Shown here: positions 21,304-34,640 of the stretch, piece by piece | How positions within the stretch are numbered: the first letter of the stretch is position 1 | Layout: each line of letters opens with the position of its first letter | NCBI GenBank assembly: GCA_029706075.1 | Contig: JAINUG010000048.1 | Location: forward strand, 2,474,501 to 2,538,500 | Direction of reading: 5' to 3' | Length of the DNA: 64,000 nucleotides | From: Aldrovandia affinis | Lineage: Eukaryota; Chordata; Actinopteri; Notacanthiformes; Halosauridae | Notes under the pieces: generated by a model | Seen by the model: the letters and a program-made list of their open reading frames with translations, nothing else | Database searches by the model: none | Told to the model about the DNA's origin: nothing | Program-made: the position numbers and the translations under genes

Positions 21304-24164
21304 CACCATGACCCCAAGTGGCATGCTTTGAAGACTACTCCACATCTCTGCCCCAGGGTCAACTTGCTACTGGGCATTGTTTTGGACCTTTCCTGTATTT
21401 TTGTTCATGCATTCCAGAGACATATTATGAAGTCATTCTCTAACGATGTGACATAGTGGCAAGTGAATACAACTGCATGGCATGCGCTTGAAACAAGCAT
21501 GTTTATTCATTTTCAATTTCTTTTGAGTGCATCAAATGAAACGTATCTACATAAAATCTGTGTGACAAACGGAATAAGTGTTTTGTTTTTTTCATTTCAA
21601 GCACTTGAATCGGTGAATCATCTGAATCATGACATTGCCTCTGCTTTTGCCAGCCTGCACGTTGCCTTGCAACGTTAACTCGAAAGAAAAGAGGAGGAAA
21701 TGGAAAAATACTGTGCTCTGTTGTTTTCAGTTGTTAGTTTTGGTATCTAGCAAGTGGTGCATGAAGCTAAAATGTGCTTTCATTCGTCCCCAACTGGAGG
21801 CAATGAATCTGTCTGTCCTGGCCCTGTCCACTGGTCCCCACTGCCACATTTACAAAAAGTAATGTGACCCCGATCAATATCACCCTGCACCTACTCTCCA
21901 CTGGATTACATTTACATTTCAGGCATTTAACAGGTTATTCAGGTAATCAGTGCCAAACAATGAGATGCCTTAAGGTACATCCTTCCATTGGAGCTTTGTG
22001 TCTAAGGCCTGTAATTTTCCTCACTCGGAACTCTTCATCAAAGCTTGATATCTGCACTCCCAATGATCTCTCCAGAGACAAAAACGCAAAGCCGTGATGG
22101 AAAGGCTCCTTTCTCTCTCCACTCTTCCCAAACCTTCCAGGTGTCTTTGCAGGAGAATTAGGCGGTGGGTAAGTGAGGCAGATTGCACTCCTTAGGGGCC
22201 TGAGGGATTACAGAATGATCTGCCATTCTGACAGTTGTGAACCTGCAGCAAAAAAGGTCACGGATGTGTCATCATGTTTGATACACATCCACGCACTCTG
22301 CATGAACCTGGGGTGGTGAGGAAGCCATGTCAGTGTGAGTGTTGGGGCATGCGAATGGGGCATCTCCATCCACAGAGACTGTTGTCCAATTCCAAAAGAC
22401 CCAAGATTAGTTTCCCTGCTGTCACTCATTTTAGCCCATGCCAGAAAGAACCATATATGTTGTCGGGGACGTGCATTTTGGTCATCCGGCGCAGGCAAAC
22501 AGAATGTGGCCCAACCGAACCTAAATGCTCATAAACAAGCATGGTGCCATCATTGACAGGTTTATTACTCTGTGAATGAAAGCAGTGCACTAAGATATGT
22601 AGCGTTTGCAGTCAGCACAGTCCATATTAGATTAGCGCACCAAATTTACAAGCCTATATCAAACACCACAATTTTGGGGTTATACTTATGAGCTGAAAAT
22701 TATGGGTCAGGGAGAAAATAGTTATGGATCATCAGAAATAAGTGCAGGTCAACATGGTATTATTAGCCTTGTCACATGGTAGCAATATTCTTTGCCTGCG
22801 TATATTATGTCTTTCCAAATATCAGCTCAACCAACATCTATGTATAAACCAAGCCCCAGGTCCTATCGATGTTTAGTGTCACCACAATTCTAACCGTGAC
22901 AGGATAATATCAATGGTGACCTTGAAAATATATATTGTGGTAGTAAGTGACCCAAAACAAAAATATAAAAAGGGGTCTGAACCTGGCTTGCACTGGGCCT
23001 TCCCACAAATTGTAAATTAATCATGGAGGGTAAGGAGGGAGGGAGCCAACCCCTGCCCCCCCCCCTCCTCCAAACACTTAAAGTGTGACTTGTTGATGGC
23101 TTGAGTTCAGTTTTTTCAAGGGAGAAATTTGATTTTTTTTTCTTGGGAGATCTGGTTCCCGCTCACACTTTGGCTTTGTGTATTTGCATTTGGAGAGAGA
23201 CTTGGTTTGGTTTTCTTCCATTTAATCTCTTTCATGATTGTTACATGTCATTTTTATGTCTAGGATTTAGTATTTGTTAAGGTAGTTCAATCTATGTCTG
23301 TAATTTGGATGTTGAATATTTTGTTTTTTTGTCTTTGTCATTATTAAGTGTTGTAACTTAATAAAACAGCTCTTAATTTCAATTGAATTTTGAGTTTTAT
23401 ATTTTGATGAAGGTTGATCCACCAGATTGCTCTGCCTATCAACAAATTTGGTGATTGGAGTTTTATAATTGGTATCCTGTGTAGTAATTATTATATTAAA
23501 TTGAATAAATACATTTTACATGTTGGATAAGTGAGGGGTTTTAACACGCAATACCACTTGGGTTCAGTATTCAGAGTGCTGAACTTTAAACACGAACAAG
23601 AACAAGACTATTTGACTGTTAAGGCTACTGGATTCAGGGAATAGACATTTTTATTATTTTCTTCACTGTTCCAACAATGAATGATAATAATATTTACATT
23701 GTTTTTTTCAGATAATTAATCTGATTTTTATACAGAATTTTAAAGAATATAAACCAGTTACAGTTGATTTTGAAGAACAGTCTATATCAAAATATACAAT
23801 GATTTTCTATCTTATGATATTATAAGTTTACATAATACAATACAATAGTTTACTTGAAATGCATTTAAGATCAATCATTTTGGGGCTGTTGCTTGTGCTC
23901 CTCCATGCTACTTGGCCCACACTTTTCCCGTTAAAATGCAGCAAGCAGTGAATTATCAGGTTGACCTATAGTCAGAACTGATTGTTTTCTTACCGATATA
24001 ACTACAACTATCTTAACTAAATTAGCAAGCTGATGCGTTTCAATCCATGTTTCATGAGCCAGGTAACATGTGACAGCTGAGCAAACAGCGTACTTGAAAT
24101 GTTAAACTGTGCCAAAGCTGGCTAACGTTAGTAACAGGCTAGCCCCTAGCAACTGTTGTCAGTA
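21304..24164. other. Unassigned sequence, no gene seen
   Basis: A long mostly unique stretch. Open frames at 21463-22097 and 22208-22556 are short, overlap on both strands and show no domain. A G-rich/C-rich tract lies at 23024-23076. An AATAAA with AT-rich 3'-UTR-like context sits near 23361, without an upstream coding exon that I can see. Confidence 0.4.
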
Positions 24165-24216
24165 ACTAGTCAAGGAAGTTTAAAAAACTAAAAACTTGTA
24201 AACTTCCTTGTAGCTA
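24165..24216. repeat. Hairpin, about 19-bp arms
   Basis: CTAGTCAAGGAAGTTTA is mirrored by TAAACTTCCTTGTAGCTAG, with an AT-rich loop of about 14 bases. Transcripts from either strand could fold, but nothing marks this as a known small RNA. Confidence 0.7.
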
Positions 24217-24249
24217 GTACGCTTAGCTTAGCTGGCTACCTTAGGAAGC

Positions 24250-24284
24250 AATGTATATATATATATATGTTATATATATATGTT
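24250..24284. repeat. (TA)n low-complexity run
   Basis: Two short AT runs separated by GTT at about 24267-24269. Confidence 0.85.
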
Positions 24285-24325
24285 TTTTTCCACGCAAGCC
24301 TAATTTTAAATTTTAACTGTATCGT

Positions 24326-24363
24326 CTTTCACTAGACAATACAGGGGTATCGTCTAGTGAAAG
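24326..24363. repeat. Near-perfect hairpin, 17-bp arms, 4-base loop
   Basis: CTTTCACTAGACAATAC (24326-24342) pairs with GTATCGTCTAGTGAAAG (24347-24363) at 16 of 17 positions, with loop AGGG. No TSD or element end was found around it. Confidence 0.85.
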
Positions 24364-27300
24364 AAATGTGGGATTGCTTCATTATTAAGAGAGGATATCA
24401 AATAATAATATGTCATGATTATCTCAATTTTCACAAAATAGGCACACATATGTTTTTTTGTTGCATAGGCTCATTCGAAGACTACGTCCATTAATGGCCA
24501 TGCGCAGAACTTTTTATGGGCACCTGCATTCTTGATGAATGCATTCAGTGCATGTTAGTTGCTGATTTCCTTTTCGAACAATGTTTATTTAACATATGTT
24601 GCTAGTTGGGGTAGGTAATGTTAGAAGTAGTTTAACTATATCCAGCTAATTTATCTAACAATATTGCCATAGCTTGTTCCTGGTTCTTTATTCACTTACA
24701 TTGCTGTCCAATGCCATGGACCAGAAGGCAGGGACTCACAATCAATTTTATCATGAATTAAAATATGAAAGAAAACTCAGCTTTATAAGTATAAATGGTC
24801 CCATTACAATGTAATGTGTTGGATCGGATGCATGAGAAATTGTAATGTTGCAGAACACATTTTTTCTTAAAAGTAGCATTCTCTAGGATTCCTTCATGGA
24901 TGGTGGCCTGCAAGGGGAGTGGCTCCCAAGCTTGGAGGGATGGCCCACCCCCCTAAGGCAACAATAGGGGAAACACTCATTCAACCATACTTGCAAGGGC
25001 AAAGTCATTTATTTTCCAATGTTGTACCTTTTTTGACATTCAAACAAAACTCCAAGGAAACACGTACGCGTCCTCTGTAGTTCTATAGTATGACAAGCTC
25101 AAAAAAACTGAATTTAAAGCATTCCAAAGGCCAAATGTATATGCAGAACCATATCTGGGTGTTCAGTACATGTGCACATGAAACAATACCAAATGACAGG
25201 CCTTAAAATCTAATGTTGCTGTAACTGTGTCGCACATTTTGAAAAGGTCTGCAACGATTATTCAAATTGGTGCATTTGCAATTATTACAGTCATCAACAC
25301 ACAATGGCTGTGTTTAAGCACCCTCCATAAAATAAGTTGAATTCAATAAAGCTGACTGCTCAGCCCCATAGTTTATCTTCCGTCTCACTGCTGAGTTGTT
25401 TTTAGGCATTTGCTAGATAAGTTTAATTAATTGATAATTATGCAACCATTGTATGCAAAGAGCTGTTATAAAAAGAGAGATTATAGCATTACAAATATGG
25501 CAATTTCAAATGAAAGATCTTTTTGCCACAAAAGAATTGTGTTTTTTCATAAGGAAAAATAGTTAAGGGGTAACAAATTGTGATTTTCCGAGACAGTAAA
25601 AATCAAGAATTTATTTGAAAAGTGAACATTAAAATCCTGCCTCCTGCAGTATAATTCAGATCAAATGTAAAGAATGAAGGTTCTTGACAGATCACAAACA
25701 AACATTTTGGGGATTTAAATCTGACTGCAGATTCAGTCAACTGTTTCAGTAAGCACAGGGGCCTATGGAGAGCCATGGTTGCTCTTAATGGTTTTCTTTC
25801 AAAGATCCTTCTCTGCATTTGTATGTTATTCAGTAAGCAGAAATTTTGAACTTCCATCAAAACGGACAAGAATTATAAAGTAAATAATAAAACTGAGGTC
25901 ATCTGGCAGATCATATCCTTGACCTCCTACCAACAACATGGTTTTATTTATGCATTTACTTTTTGCTGTGCTGTGCAGATAGCTGAACACTAGGGGCACA
26001 CTGATGGCAGATTTTCTGGTGTCCTACCAATATTCCAAGAAGATTGTTTATTTTGCAAGTAGTGGAAAATGTACATCCCCAGAGAGATGCATCTTGTTTT
26101 CTTCTTAGCACACAGTCACCAGTTAAGAGAATACAGCTCAAATTACCTAGGTTCCACCAATAGCCAAAAACAACAACATTGATTTTGTCAAAAACAATAG
26201 TAGACAGGCAGACTACAATAAAATAGATGAAGTCATGGAAACAAGGTTATACCACTGCCCTCATCAGTCAGAACTCATCTATTTACTTTGAGCTGTGCCT
26301 TGGCCACAAATGCAAACCAGTCTCAGGGTAGCGCATTTCTGCATCATATACGTCTGCATGACATCATGCTGCCATGCCCTATGAGCCTGCAAGACTAACA
26401 TTAATAGCTAGTCAAAGCAATGACAGATTTATATCAATCAAGCTTGCTCTTTCAGATATGATCTACCACTTATGTCAACAGTACTAAGACACTTTTTATC
26501 GCCTGACATAAAGTCATACAATCCATGATTTGTGAGCTATGCTCCTGACACGGACTGAAAGGAGAAGCATTAAGATCAAGTAAACTGGGTTATCTTTACA
26601 ACTAAATAAATAATTTGTATTTTTGCCACCATCGCTAGCAGCTATTAAGCACAACCGTGTACAATGGTTTTTTTAACCCGTCAACCTACCTGGATAACCA
26701 GCTCTCTATGATGTCACAATAATGCCCTTTCATTATAACTGCAAGTAAAATACAAAAACAAAAGTACAACCATTTCAAAACTTTCAATTTCTATAAACAG
26801 TTCCTCTTGCCAATTAATTCCTCTTCTGCATCTCATCAAGCAGCCCTGCCCCCTTTTGCTGTAAACAACTTTTGTGCATGCACTAAAGGCTATTGATCCC
26901 AGTTAATTCAGAAGCTAATTAACTATACTGTTCTATTAAAATATCTCAGGTTTTACAGTTATAACATTTAAAAATACCCCCATGACACCTATCCTCTTCC
27001 CCTGCCCATTTCTTAGATTAAATGAAGGAAATGACAATACAAAACAATTTTTTAGCCTGCTATTAACTGCACAGGGTTTATTTCATGACTGAACTAAATT
27101 GAAAGTAATGAAGCTTCTGAGCATTTGATCATTGTGCTCACATTGTGCCCATGTTCAATAAAAAAGTCTTATTTTATCTTGTAATTTAAAATAGCTGACC
27201 TGGGGTCAACAGCACAAAAGCACATGCCACTGTTACCATAGGCAGAACTTCCACACAAAAACAGAAGGAAATCGTGATTCTCTAGTATTCCCTGCTGAAA

Positions 27301-27377
27301 ATAATTGTTGATATCTTATAATACTGCTTGACCCAAGTAGCTGCATGCCAGCACAAAAATAATACATGTGTTATAAT
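24364..27377. other. Unassigned AT-rich sequence, no gene seen
   Basis: No terminal repeats, long frames or recognised repeats are seen apart from a GGGGAAACACT end-like word near 24971 that could be the terminus of a lost hAT copy. Frames at 25603-26141 are short and featureless. Confidence 0.4.
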
Positions 27378-27431
27378 ATTTAGATAATGACATTCCTCCA
27401 GTATATTTAGATAATGACATTCCTCCAGTAT
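27378..27431. repeat. Two tandem copies of a 27-bp unit
   Basis: The unit TATTTAGATAATGACATTCC plus TCCAGTA is repeated twice in immediate succession with no mismatch visible, so the duplication is recent. Confidence 0.92.
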
Positions 27432-27479
27432 ACGTACAATACAAATGATATAATCCCTTCCGTCCCTCAAATCTTTTTC

Positions 27480-29170
27480 CCCCCACGGTTCCCTATGTGC
27501 TAGCTGAAAGATGGAGGAGGTTCCCTGGATTTATCCTTGCCCTTACAAACCCAGCCAGCCAGCCTTCTCTACTATTGTCTCTTATTCGCATTTAGAGGAT
27601 AGACGGTTCGATAGTCTTCCGCCGCTTTAACTCAGTTTATGTCAATCAATTGAAGCCCCACGTTAACACCTACATTCAAGGTGTCCTCAGAAGCGAAGCG
27701 CTCGAATCTGAACCGCAGTGGAAATCGGTACATAATTCCCATACACCATTTACATTTTGAGTTGTTTTAACTAAAGAGCGACCGTTACGCACCCCAGCGG
27801 ACTCGAGTGCACTACACAATAGCGGACATTTGTGTCACATTAGATACATTAGACAACAGTCCTTTGGAATCACTTTACTTTATCCAAGTAGTTAACACTT
27901 ACTATTAGATTAACAATAAAAACACTAAACACAGTCCATACAGTTCATAAACAAAAAGAAAGGAGCAGCTTAAAATACAAATAATTAGTTTTTAAAAATG
28001 TAATGTAAGCTATTCACATCCACTCTAACGAATAGGCTATACAAAACAGCTCACACCAAGACCTTAAAAATGCATCCGAGTGTCATTACGAATAGGTTAG
28101 TAGCCATTCGAGTCCATGCAACTGAATTCGAACAAATACCAAAACCAACATACAAAATACATTGCACGACCTTTTCAACATACAAGCTAACTTCCCGGTT
28201 TACTAAAAAAAACCCGTTAGTTTTCACAAGACACGAAGGCAATAGTTAAACCAACGTATGGGCTAATGGTTTCGGTTCAGATGGGCGACTGGGCGTAAAA
28301 CACGAGTAGATATTTCTTAATTTAATTTTTTGGTTTATTTGTTTTCTGTTAATTTATTTTTGTGTATATGTGTGTCTGTCGTGATTCACATTTGATCATA
28401 TTTGAAAACTTGCACTGATAGACAACGCGCGAGGAGCAGTAGGCTATACGGCAACGCTTTCCATCTGTTGGGACACACTACTATATTAATCACGTCCAGC
28501 AATTTCAGGTAGAACGGAATCACAAAAAAGGCCAAGGTTACTGATTTTATCTAATGATAATTATCTAACAACACATACAATTCACGACACCCATGTCTGC
28601 TTGCGAGCGTGTGCATTCAAATGTACAGTTTGTTCCGTCGCAAGAGAAAGCGAACGTTAAAAATGAGAAATTGAAAAAAACCTGAAAATAATCCCGATAA
28701 AAACTCCGTATGCCCACCAGCCAGATACGCCTTAAAAGCGACTTGACCCTCAGTCTCCTTTCAATTCCCCCTGCCAACTGACGGATCCACGTAGACACAT
28801 TGATGTCCTTTACATTTTGCTTGCTGTCCGTCTGGGATCTGTACCCAAAAAGCACATCACTATAACGTTAACCCTTTCAAAATTCCACAACACAAAATCA
28901 TTATCTACCTGTAATATATTTAGGAAAAATGATACCACAGTACGTTAAGGATTACTGATAATTCGAGTATTTAAATAATACCGTGCCCATAACCGTCGCA
29001 GTTGCAAAATGTCTATCATCCGACATAACTACACAGTAGGGTTGGTGTCTCCAATTTCTGAATGCAGTCAAGACATTTGTGGTGACAAGAGCAAACACAT
29101 ATATTAAAAAGGGTGCTTACTTGTGTCTTCTTAAATCTCCCAGTTTTGGCAGTTGTGTAATATCCCTGGA
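27480..29170. other. CpG-enriched segment
   Basis: GC content is modest but CpG is not depleted. I count about 30 CpG in roughly 620 bp at 28240-28860, an observed/expected ratio near or above 1, with more at 27600-27850. The neighbouring 24-27 kb lacks this. It could be the unmethylated flank of the promoter-like block at 29.2-29.4 kb. A 96-codon minus frame (28565-28855) lies here without a recognised domain. Confidence 0.45.
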
Positions 29171-29420
29171 TTGGCAGGTTAGTTTGCTCCAGTACACGGA
29201 AAATATATAATGCAGTTGTTTTTTTTCCCCTTCTCCCGCGAGCAGATGCAGACGGTGCTAGCCCTGCCGTTCCACCTGCACCCCTGGAACAGAAGACACA
29301 GCATCAGCACCACCCGGGAGCCCGCCCCACAAACACGCCCCATTTCACCCATATTGGCTACTTTCACGAAGAAATTGGGCGGGGTTAGTGGAATAATTGT
29401 CCAATTCCCACACACTGACT
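29171..29420 (-). promoter_or_regulatory. Promoter-like GC-rich segment, probably minus strand
   Basis: Two GC-box-type sites (GGGCGGGG at about 29377-29384, and on the minus strand GGGGCGGGC at about 29320-29329) and a CCAAT box read on the minus strand (TAGCCAAT, about 29351-29359) cluster in 100 bp with about nine CpG. On the minus strand a donor-like ACACAA/GTAAGC falls at about 29121/29120, which would end a non-coding first exon. The gene is not identified. The assignment is inference from motif clustering. Confidence 0.35.
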
Positions 29421-29459
29421 TGCAAGTGCACAGCCTACTCAATGAGACAGTATGACCGA

Positions 29460-30491
29460 CGGCACTAAGGGCCAATAAAAACTTATCATAATCAGTGTTT
29501 TCCAAAGCATACGGGGTGCAACAGACATAATTAATCTGGTACATTCCTCTTCTCAATTTTCATATAAATATATCTTTTTTCCTTTCCACTGGCGCATGTT
29601 GGATTGTCTGAAGTGCACGGTAGTCACCCATCTAGGGTGTTCTAGAAGTTCAAGAAAATAATCACAATTTGCTAAATATTTACTGATAATTGCCATCATA
29701 TAACAATAATATGAATGAAGAATCCAGTCTTGCCTCAAAGAGGACCAGCAAAAATTAATCAACCGAAAAATGTTTATTTGCTTACATTGAGTGTTTTTTT
29801 TCTGACAGGAAATACAGTCATAACTTAAACAGCTTTGTGGAGGATTTGGTTAAGATTAAGTTTGTGACACAACCCTGACAAGGAGATCAAGTGTCACATT
29901 ACCAGGGTAGTTGCAGCTTTATACAAAGCAAGGTATGTTATACTGATACCTTTATTCATGTCCATCCCACACACGCTTCACAAGAATGTGCAGTATTAAG
30001 CCTGCCCACCATTAGACCAGAAAGATACACAATTTTTAAATATAATTCTATTTGCCCTTAAAAATACACAGTGTCCGCATATTTTTAAATGACTACAAGC
30101 AAACAGTAGCTTAATAGCTTGTGGAAGCCTCTTCCAGGAACAGGAGAAACAGAAATGCAATTAATTTAACTCTGGTTAAACAAACTGTTCATGTATGACT
30201 CCCTCTTATTGCAAAAAAATAATAATAATACAATTTTAAAAAGGTTTGTAACAATACTTTCTTGAACAAGCATGTTGTTCCAATAGTCAGATGGTACTTG
30301 TTATTCAATATGCATCAAATCAAAGTTTCAGAAAAGACAGAAAACCCCATTTAGTAGAGGAAACAACTTCCTGGATAGCATGCTGTGTTGAAAGCTCCCC
30401 GCAGGTGTTACGCGGGATGATCAAATGAATTCAGATTTAAAGCTTATATCATCATCAATAAGCTAGTCAAGCAGTGCACTGCATATCATGT

Positions 30492-30494
<3 letters not shown>
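29460..30494. other. Unassigned AT-rich sequence, no gene seen
   Basis: No coding frame or repeat end is recognised. Short AAT runs occur near 30218-30232. Confidence 0.4.
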
Positions 30495-30551
<57 letters not shown>

Positions 30552-30572
30552 ATATATATATATATATATATA
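30495..30572. repeat. (AT)n microsatellite in two runs
   Basis: AT runs at 30495-30546 and 30551-30572 are separated by GTACA-type interruptions. Confidence 0.95.
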
Positions 30573-33500
30573 AGAAACACTGTCTCTCCAAAAGCACAAA
30601 ACTCCCTCCAGCCTTTGTTATAGTAATTAACAATTAGTGTAACAAATTCATTGTTACACTAACACATTAGAGTAACAATTAACATTTAAAAAGAAAATTA
30701 TTTTTGATGGCATACAAGCCAAAATGCCAGTTGGCTTTCCCGTCCCATAAGTCAATAAAATAATAAGGAATAATTAAGTCTGTCTGGCAAGAAAAGCACA
30801 AATATGTCAATCCTGATTACAAAAAGATCCATTTGTCTTCTCTCCATGAGAGAGGTAGCAACAAAGATTTTGGCCTGCCCATTAGCTTTGCAGAGCTTGC
30901 TGTCCATGGCAGTTTGCCCTTTGAAGAGAAGACTAGGGCGTTGCTCCTTTGCAGAACATGAGTTTTTGTTGGCCTGATACCAATCAATGCTAAATGAATG
31001 GCACAATTTCATTAATGTTTACTTAACTGCTCCTAAAAAGACAAATCAGTCATCCACATAAGTAGACCTAAAGCCACTGCCCAGATTTTCTGGTAAATGT
31101 CACCCAATCTCATAAAATGTCAATTAAATGTGGGAGTAGAGTCCTCAGTAACTATAGGATGTGCTTATTTCTGTTTGACCACATCTCCAACTAAAATCAT
31201 TGTTTGAACTGGAAGCCACTTCACTGGGTGTTCTGTGGGAGCATTTAATAGAATAAACAGTTGTGTAAAGTATTTTTACACAGTGCTGAATTGAACATCT
31301 GCTTCCAAAGCTCTCCAAGTATGTACAGAGCCAACTGATAGAGTAACATGAATGATATGAGCTACAGTACCTAACCACTGATAATATAGAATTCCAATAA
31401 CCGCTAAACAGTTACGATTTCATTTGAAATGTAATGCAATTAGCCTGTACAAGTAGGGTATACAATTACAAATGTGATCATGACAAAACCAAATCATGTA
31501 AAGGCCTACCAACACTTTACAGTCTATTTTGTAAACTTTTGATCATCTGAAGCTGGTGGTCAATTCGCCTCTCATCAGCTGCACCCATAACTAAGATGTG
31601 TGACTGGGAAAAACACAGTCATCATAATTTTGACATGCCCACAAAATTATTGAGAATTACTGTTCCACAAAAGAGGTGCAAAAATGAGCAAACGGTTTCA
31701 AATGAACAATAGAACATTCATGATGCTTAGAAATGTTGTGGCTGCTGTAAATTAATTGCTAGTTAAAAACCATTGCAGTGATTCATCAGTTTGATTCATT
31801 TCAGTCGTACTGCCAAACGTCTTGTCAATAAAAATTAAACCAACAATTGCGTTCAATGTAGATAGTTTCAACCTGGAGCTGTTGGCCAAGCACACAAGTA
31901 GGCTGTTGTCATTTTTATCTTTGTACATATTTTGCAGTTGTATGTAATTGGCCTTGGTGTGTCTTGGGATAACAATCAACAGAAAGTGTGCACTGTGGAT
32001 GAAGGAAAAAGCAGTAAGTCTTTATTGCAAGCCACAGTAAATTGATCTCCCTATTTCCATGGTGAATAAGTCAAAGATCACCACTAGCACACATATTGAA
32101 GGATGCCCTACAGCAAAGCTCAGGTCTCAATGAACTGAGATGGACATTCTCAGCAAATAGCATTTTGACTGTATCCTTTTTCCTCATTGCTTGTATTTTA
32201 TCCCTTATTGCACCTAATAGCAGCCAGGCCAATACTTGATGTTCAGACATCAGATTTAGTGAGCAACAAAACCAGCAGTGTCAGCAGTTTGGAGTAATGT
32301 TCTGGGAGCAGAAATTGCTAGCAGAAGCTTGTGGGTTAAAATCCTTTATGAGACATTGCTTTTGCGGCACACTGTTACACCGCAACACTATGCAACACTT
32401 ACTGAAAATAAAATAAGATGATGCACAATTATTTTGCCATACCATACCTGGAGTTAAAAAGGACAGTGTTTATAAGCCCTAATCAGGAACCAGAAAATGT
32501 CTAGGCTTTGCATTTCTCCTCCCAAAAGCTCCATCATGAAACATAGCACAGCATTTTGCACATCCCTGGAGAAGCACATAAAATGTTTTCTGCAGGCAGC
32601 GGCTTTAGAACTTTGGTGGGGTTGCCAGGTCCTTGTCTCCTTTTGGGACAGGGTGGCCCTTGCCAGTGCATAACAGCATTGCACCAGCACTGCCTGGTTC
32701 ATGGCCTCCCACAAGTAAGTGCTTCATTTGATACAGAGATTCACTTCAATCAAGACAGCAAGGGAAACCATTTGAAGCTTCATTGCAATCAAGGTGAACA
32801 TGATCTCTCTCTTTCTCCATTCACCCATGTCTGGGTGACAGCCTCCTTCCCTAGAAGCCTGGGATTAGTTTTAGAAGCCTGGGATTAGCAGGTGCAGGTT
32901 CACCCCTCTCTGGTTCAGTGATTAAGCACCAATGTGATTCAAATCTGCTTGTTGTCTGAGATCATGTACCACAGGGTTGCCAGAGCTGGCTGTTTCAGCA
33001 AATCTGGATAGATTTTACCTGATTTTGCATTGTTTTGCTGGATTTGAGATGTATGTAATTGGCCTTTTAAAAGAAGCAAGCTAATCTCTTTGTTCATTTG
33101 ATTTTTTTTTCTAAAAAGCTGGGAAGACAAGATTCATATCAGTATTTCAAGTCATAGTTCATAAATGTATATTTTTTAGACTACTTCAGTCTAATTGGTT
33201 TCCTATAGTTTTTTTTTACCACAGATTGGTGTTTTGGTGTGTTGAGAACAATGTAGAAGTAAATGCTTGAATTTTGGTTGTTGTGTAGTACCAGAAGCAA
33301 TTTTATAATGAAAAGTTTCAAATCATCACCTTTACCCGACACCAAGATGTACAATGCATCCTCAATTGCACTTTTGGCCTGACTCTGAGGGGGGTGACCT
33401 CAACTTCAGTAGCAGACTCATATGCTAATCTAAACTCTGCTACAGTGCACATCATTGAATGTGTATTTGTGTCATAATTTCACTTCCTGAGACATCATGT

Positions 33501-33714
33501 GACTTGAATATGCTTCAGCGTTGCAATCTGATCTAGTCTGGTAATGCTGATATCTACCAATACTACTGCACAGGCAGGCCACTTACATCTGCTTACAGAC
33601 GTTTGTTGGACCCATGTCTGTAATTATACCCAATCATATAATTACTCAGATGACCTCCCCACCACACCGGTCTGCAGAAGGGTGGCCCACAGACTAGGTG
33701 GTAGAGTGGGTGCC
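30573..33714. other. Unassigned sequence with one small duplication
   Basis: No gene is recognised. A 20-bp unit ending AGAAGCCTGGGATTAG is duplicated in tandem at about 32849-32888. The 110-codon frame at 32556-32888 crosses it, is opposed by a minus frame and shows no domain. Confidence 0.4.
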
Positions 33715-33722
33715 TCCTAGAC

Positions 33723-34012
33723 CAGGGAGTGGGAAAGTATGGCCGTATCTGTTTCTGGATTTCGTGCCAACTTCAGCTCTTAATTATTTAATTAGCCCAA
33801 TCCTTTATTTATCGACATTTTAGCTAGATACATTGCTAAGCTTATGGATGGCAGCTGAAGACTGTTCTTTTGTCCCTTGAAACGTTTAACTGTGGGCCTA
33901 ATCTACGAGTGAACCAACACTGGTGTATATAGATAATAAGCTAACTCTAAAAGCAGGGTAATTGGTAGAAACAAAAACTCTGGCCCTCCAGAAAGAGAAT
34001 TGCCCATCCCTG
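33723..34012. mobile_element. hAT-type MITE, 290 bp
   Basis: The left end CAGGGAGTGGGAAA and right end CAGGGATGGGCAATT (read inward) form short inverted repeats. The flanks TCCTAGAC (33715-33722) and TACTAAAC (34013-34020) agree at 6 of 8 positions, fitting an old hAT duplication. The interior has the TTAATTATTTAATTAGCCC stretch found in other fish MITEs. Confidence 0.6.
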
Positions 34013-34020
34013 TACTAAAC

Positions 34021-34521
34021 CAAACGTCAGTGTTGGTGGTGAAATTCAGAATGCAAGAAGAATTATGCTGAAAGAAACCATCCCTGCACTATCAATTTAG
34101 TCCCTTGGCACGTTCAGCAGAGACACCTGCTTGTGACAGTGAAATCAGACTCAAAGTCAAGGACCCTAGCAGGGACCATCAATCACGGTGGAATTGACAG
34201 GAGCTCGTATTGAAAAGTCCATCAAAAAAATATTGGCGGGCTTAGAAATCATCCAGAGCTGATGATGGAAATCTGAGGGGAAAAAAGGACTTTCACAGAT
34301 TTCAAGGTCAACACGTAAAGCCGGCAGGCTTATGAGAGATCATGGTCGGTTGAACCGAAGGTAGGAAAGAGGGCCCAAGGAATGCATGCTTCAACAGGGG
34401 CCCGTGCATGTTTGGGAAGACACATTATTTAAGAATAGCCTTTAATTAATCTTTGTTCATCTGTGTTTGCACATTTTCATAAATTGGCTTATTGTTATGA
34501 CAAATTATGATACTATGTGCA
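34021..34521. other. Unassigned sequence, no gene seen
   Basis: No frame, repeat or motif supported. Confidence 0.4.
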
Positions 34522-34640
34522 GCCTAGTGCTTTCCAACCTGGGACCTGGGGGCACATGGTGTATGCTGGTTTTCCATCCAGCTGAGGTCTCAATTAGTCA
34601 GGTTGGATTTGGCTGCTAATTGAATACTCATCTAATTTGG
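34522..34640 (+). mobile_element. hAT-type MITE left-end fragment
   Basis: GCTTTCCAACCTGGGACCTGG followed by GTGTATGCTGGTTTTCCATCCAGCTGAG is the same end type as 48032-48110. A matching right end was not found. Confidence 0.5.

Noticed and set aside
23300-23400. 3' end of a host gene at an AATAAA signal
   Set aside because: No upstream coding exon or stop in a supported frame, and the signal is common in AT-rich DNA.
28565-28855. 96-codon minus frame in the CpG-enriched segment
   Set aside because: No domain and no supporting splice sites seen, so kept only as a note in the segment entry.
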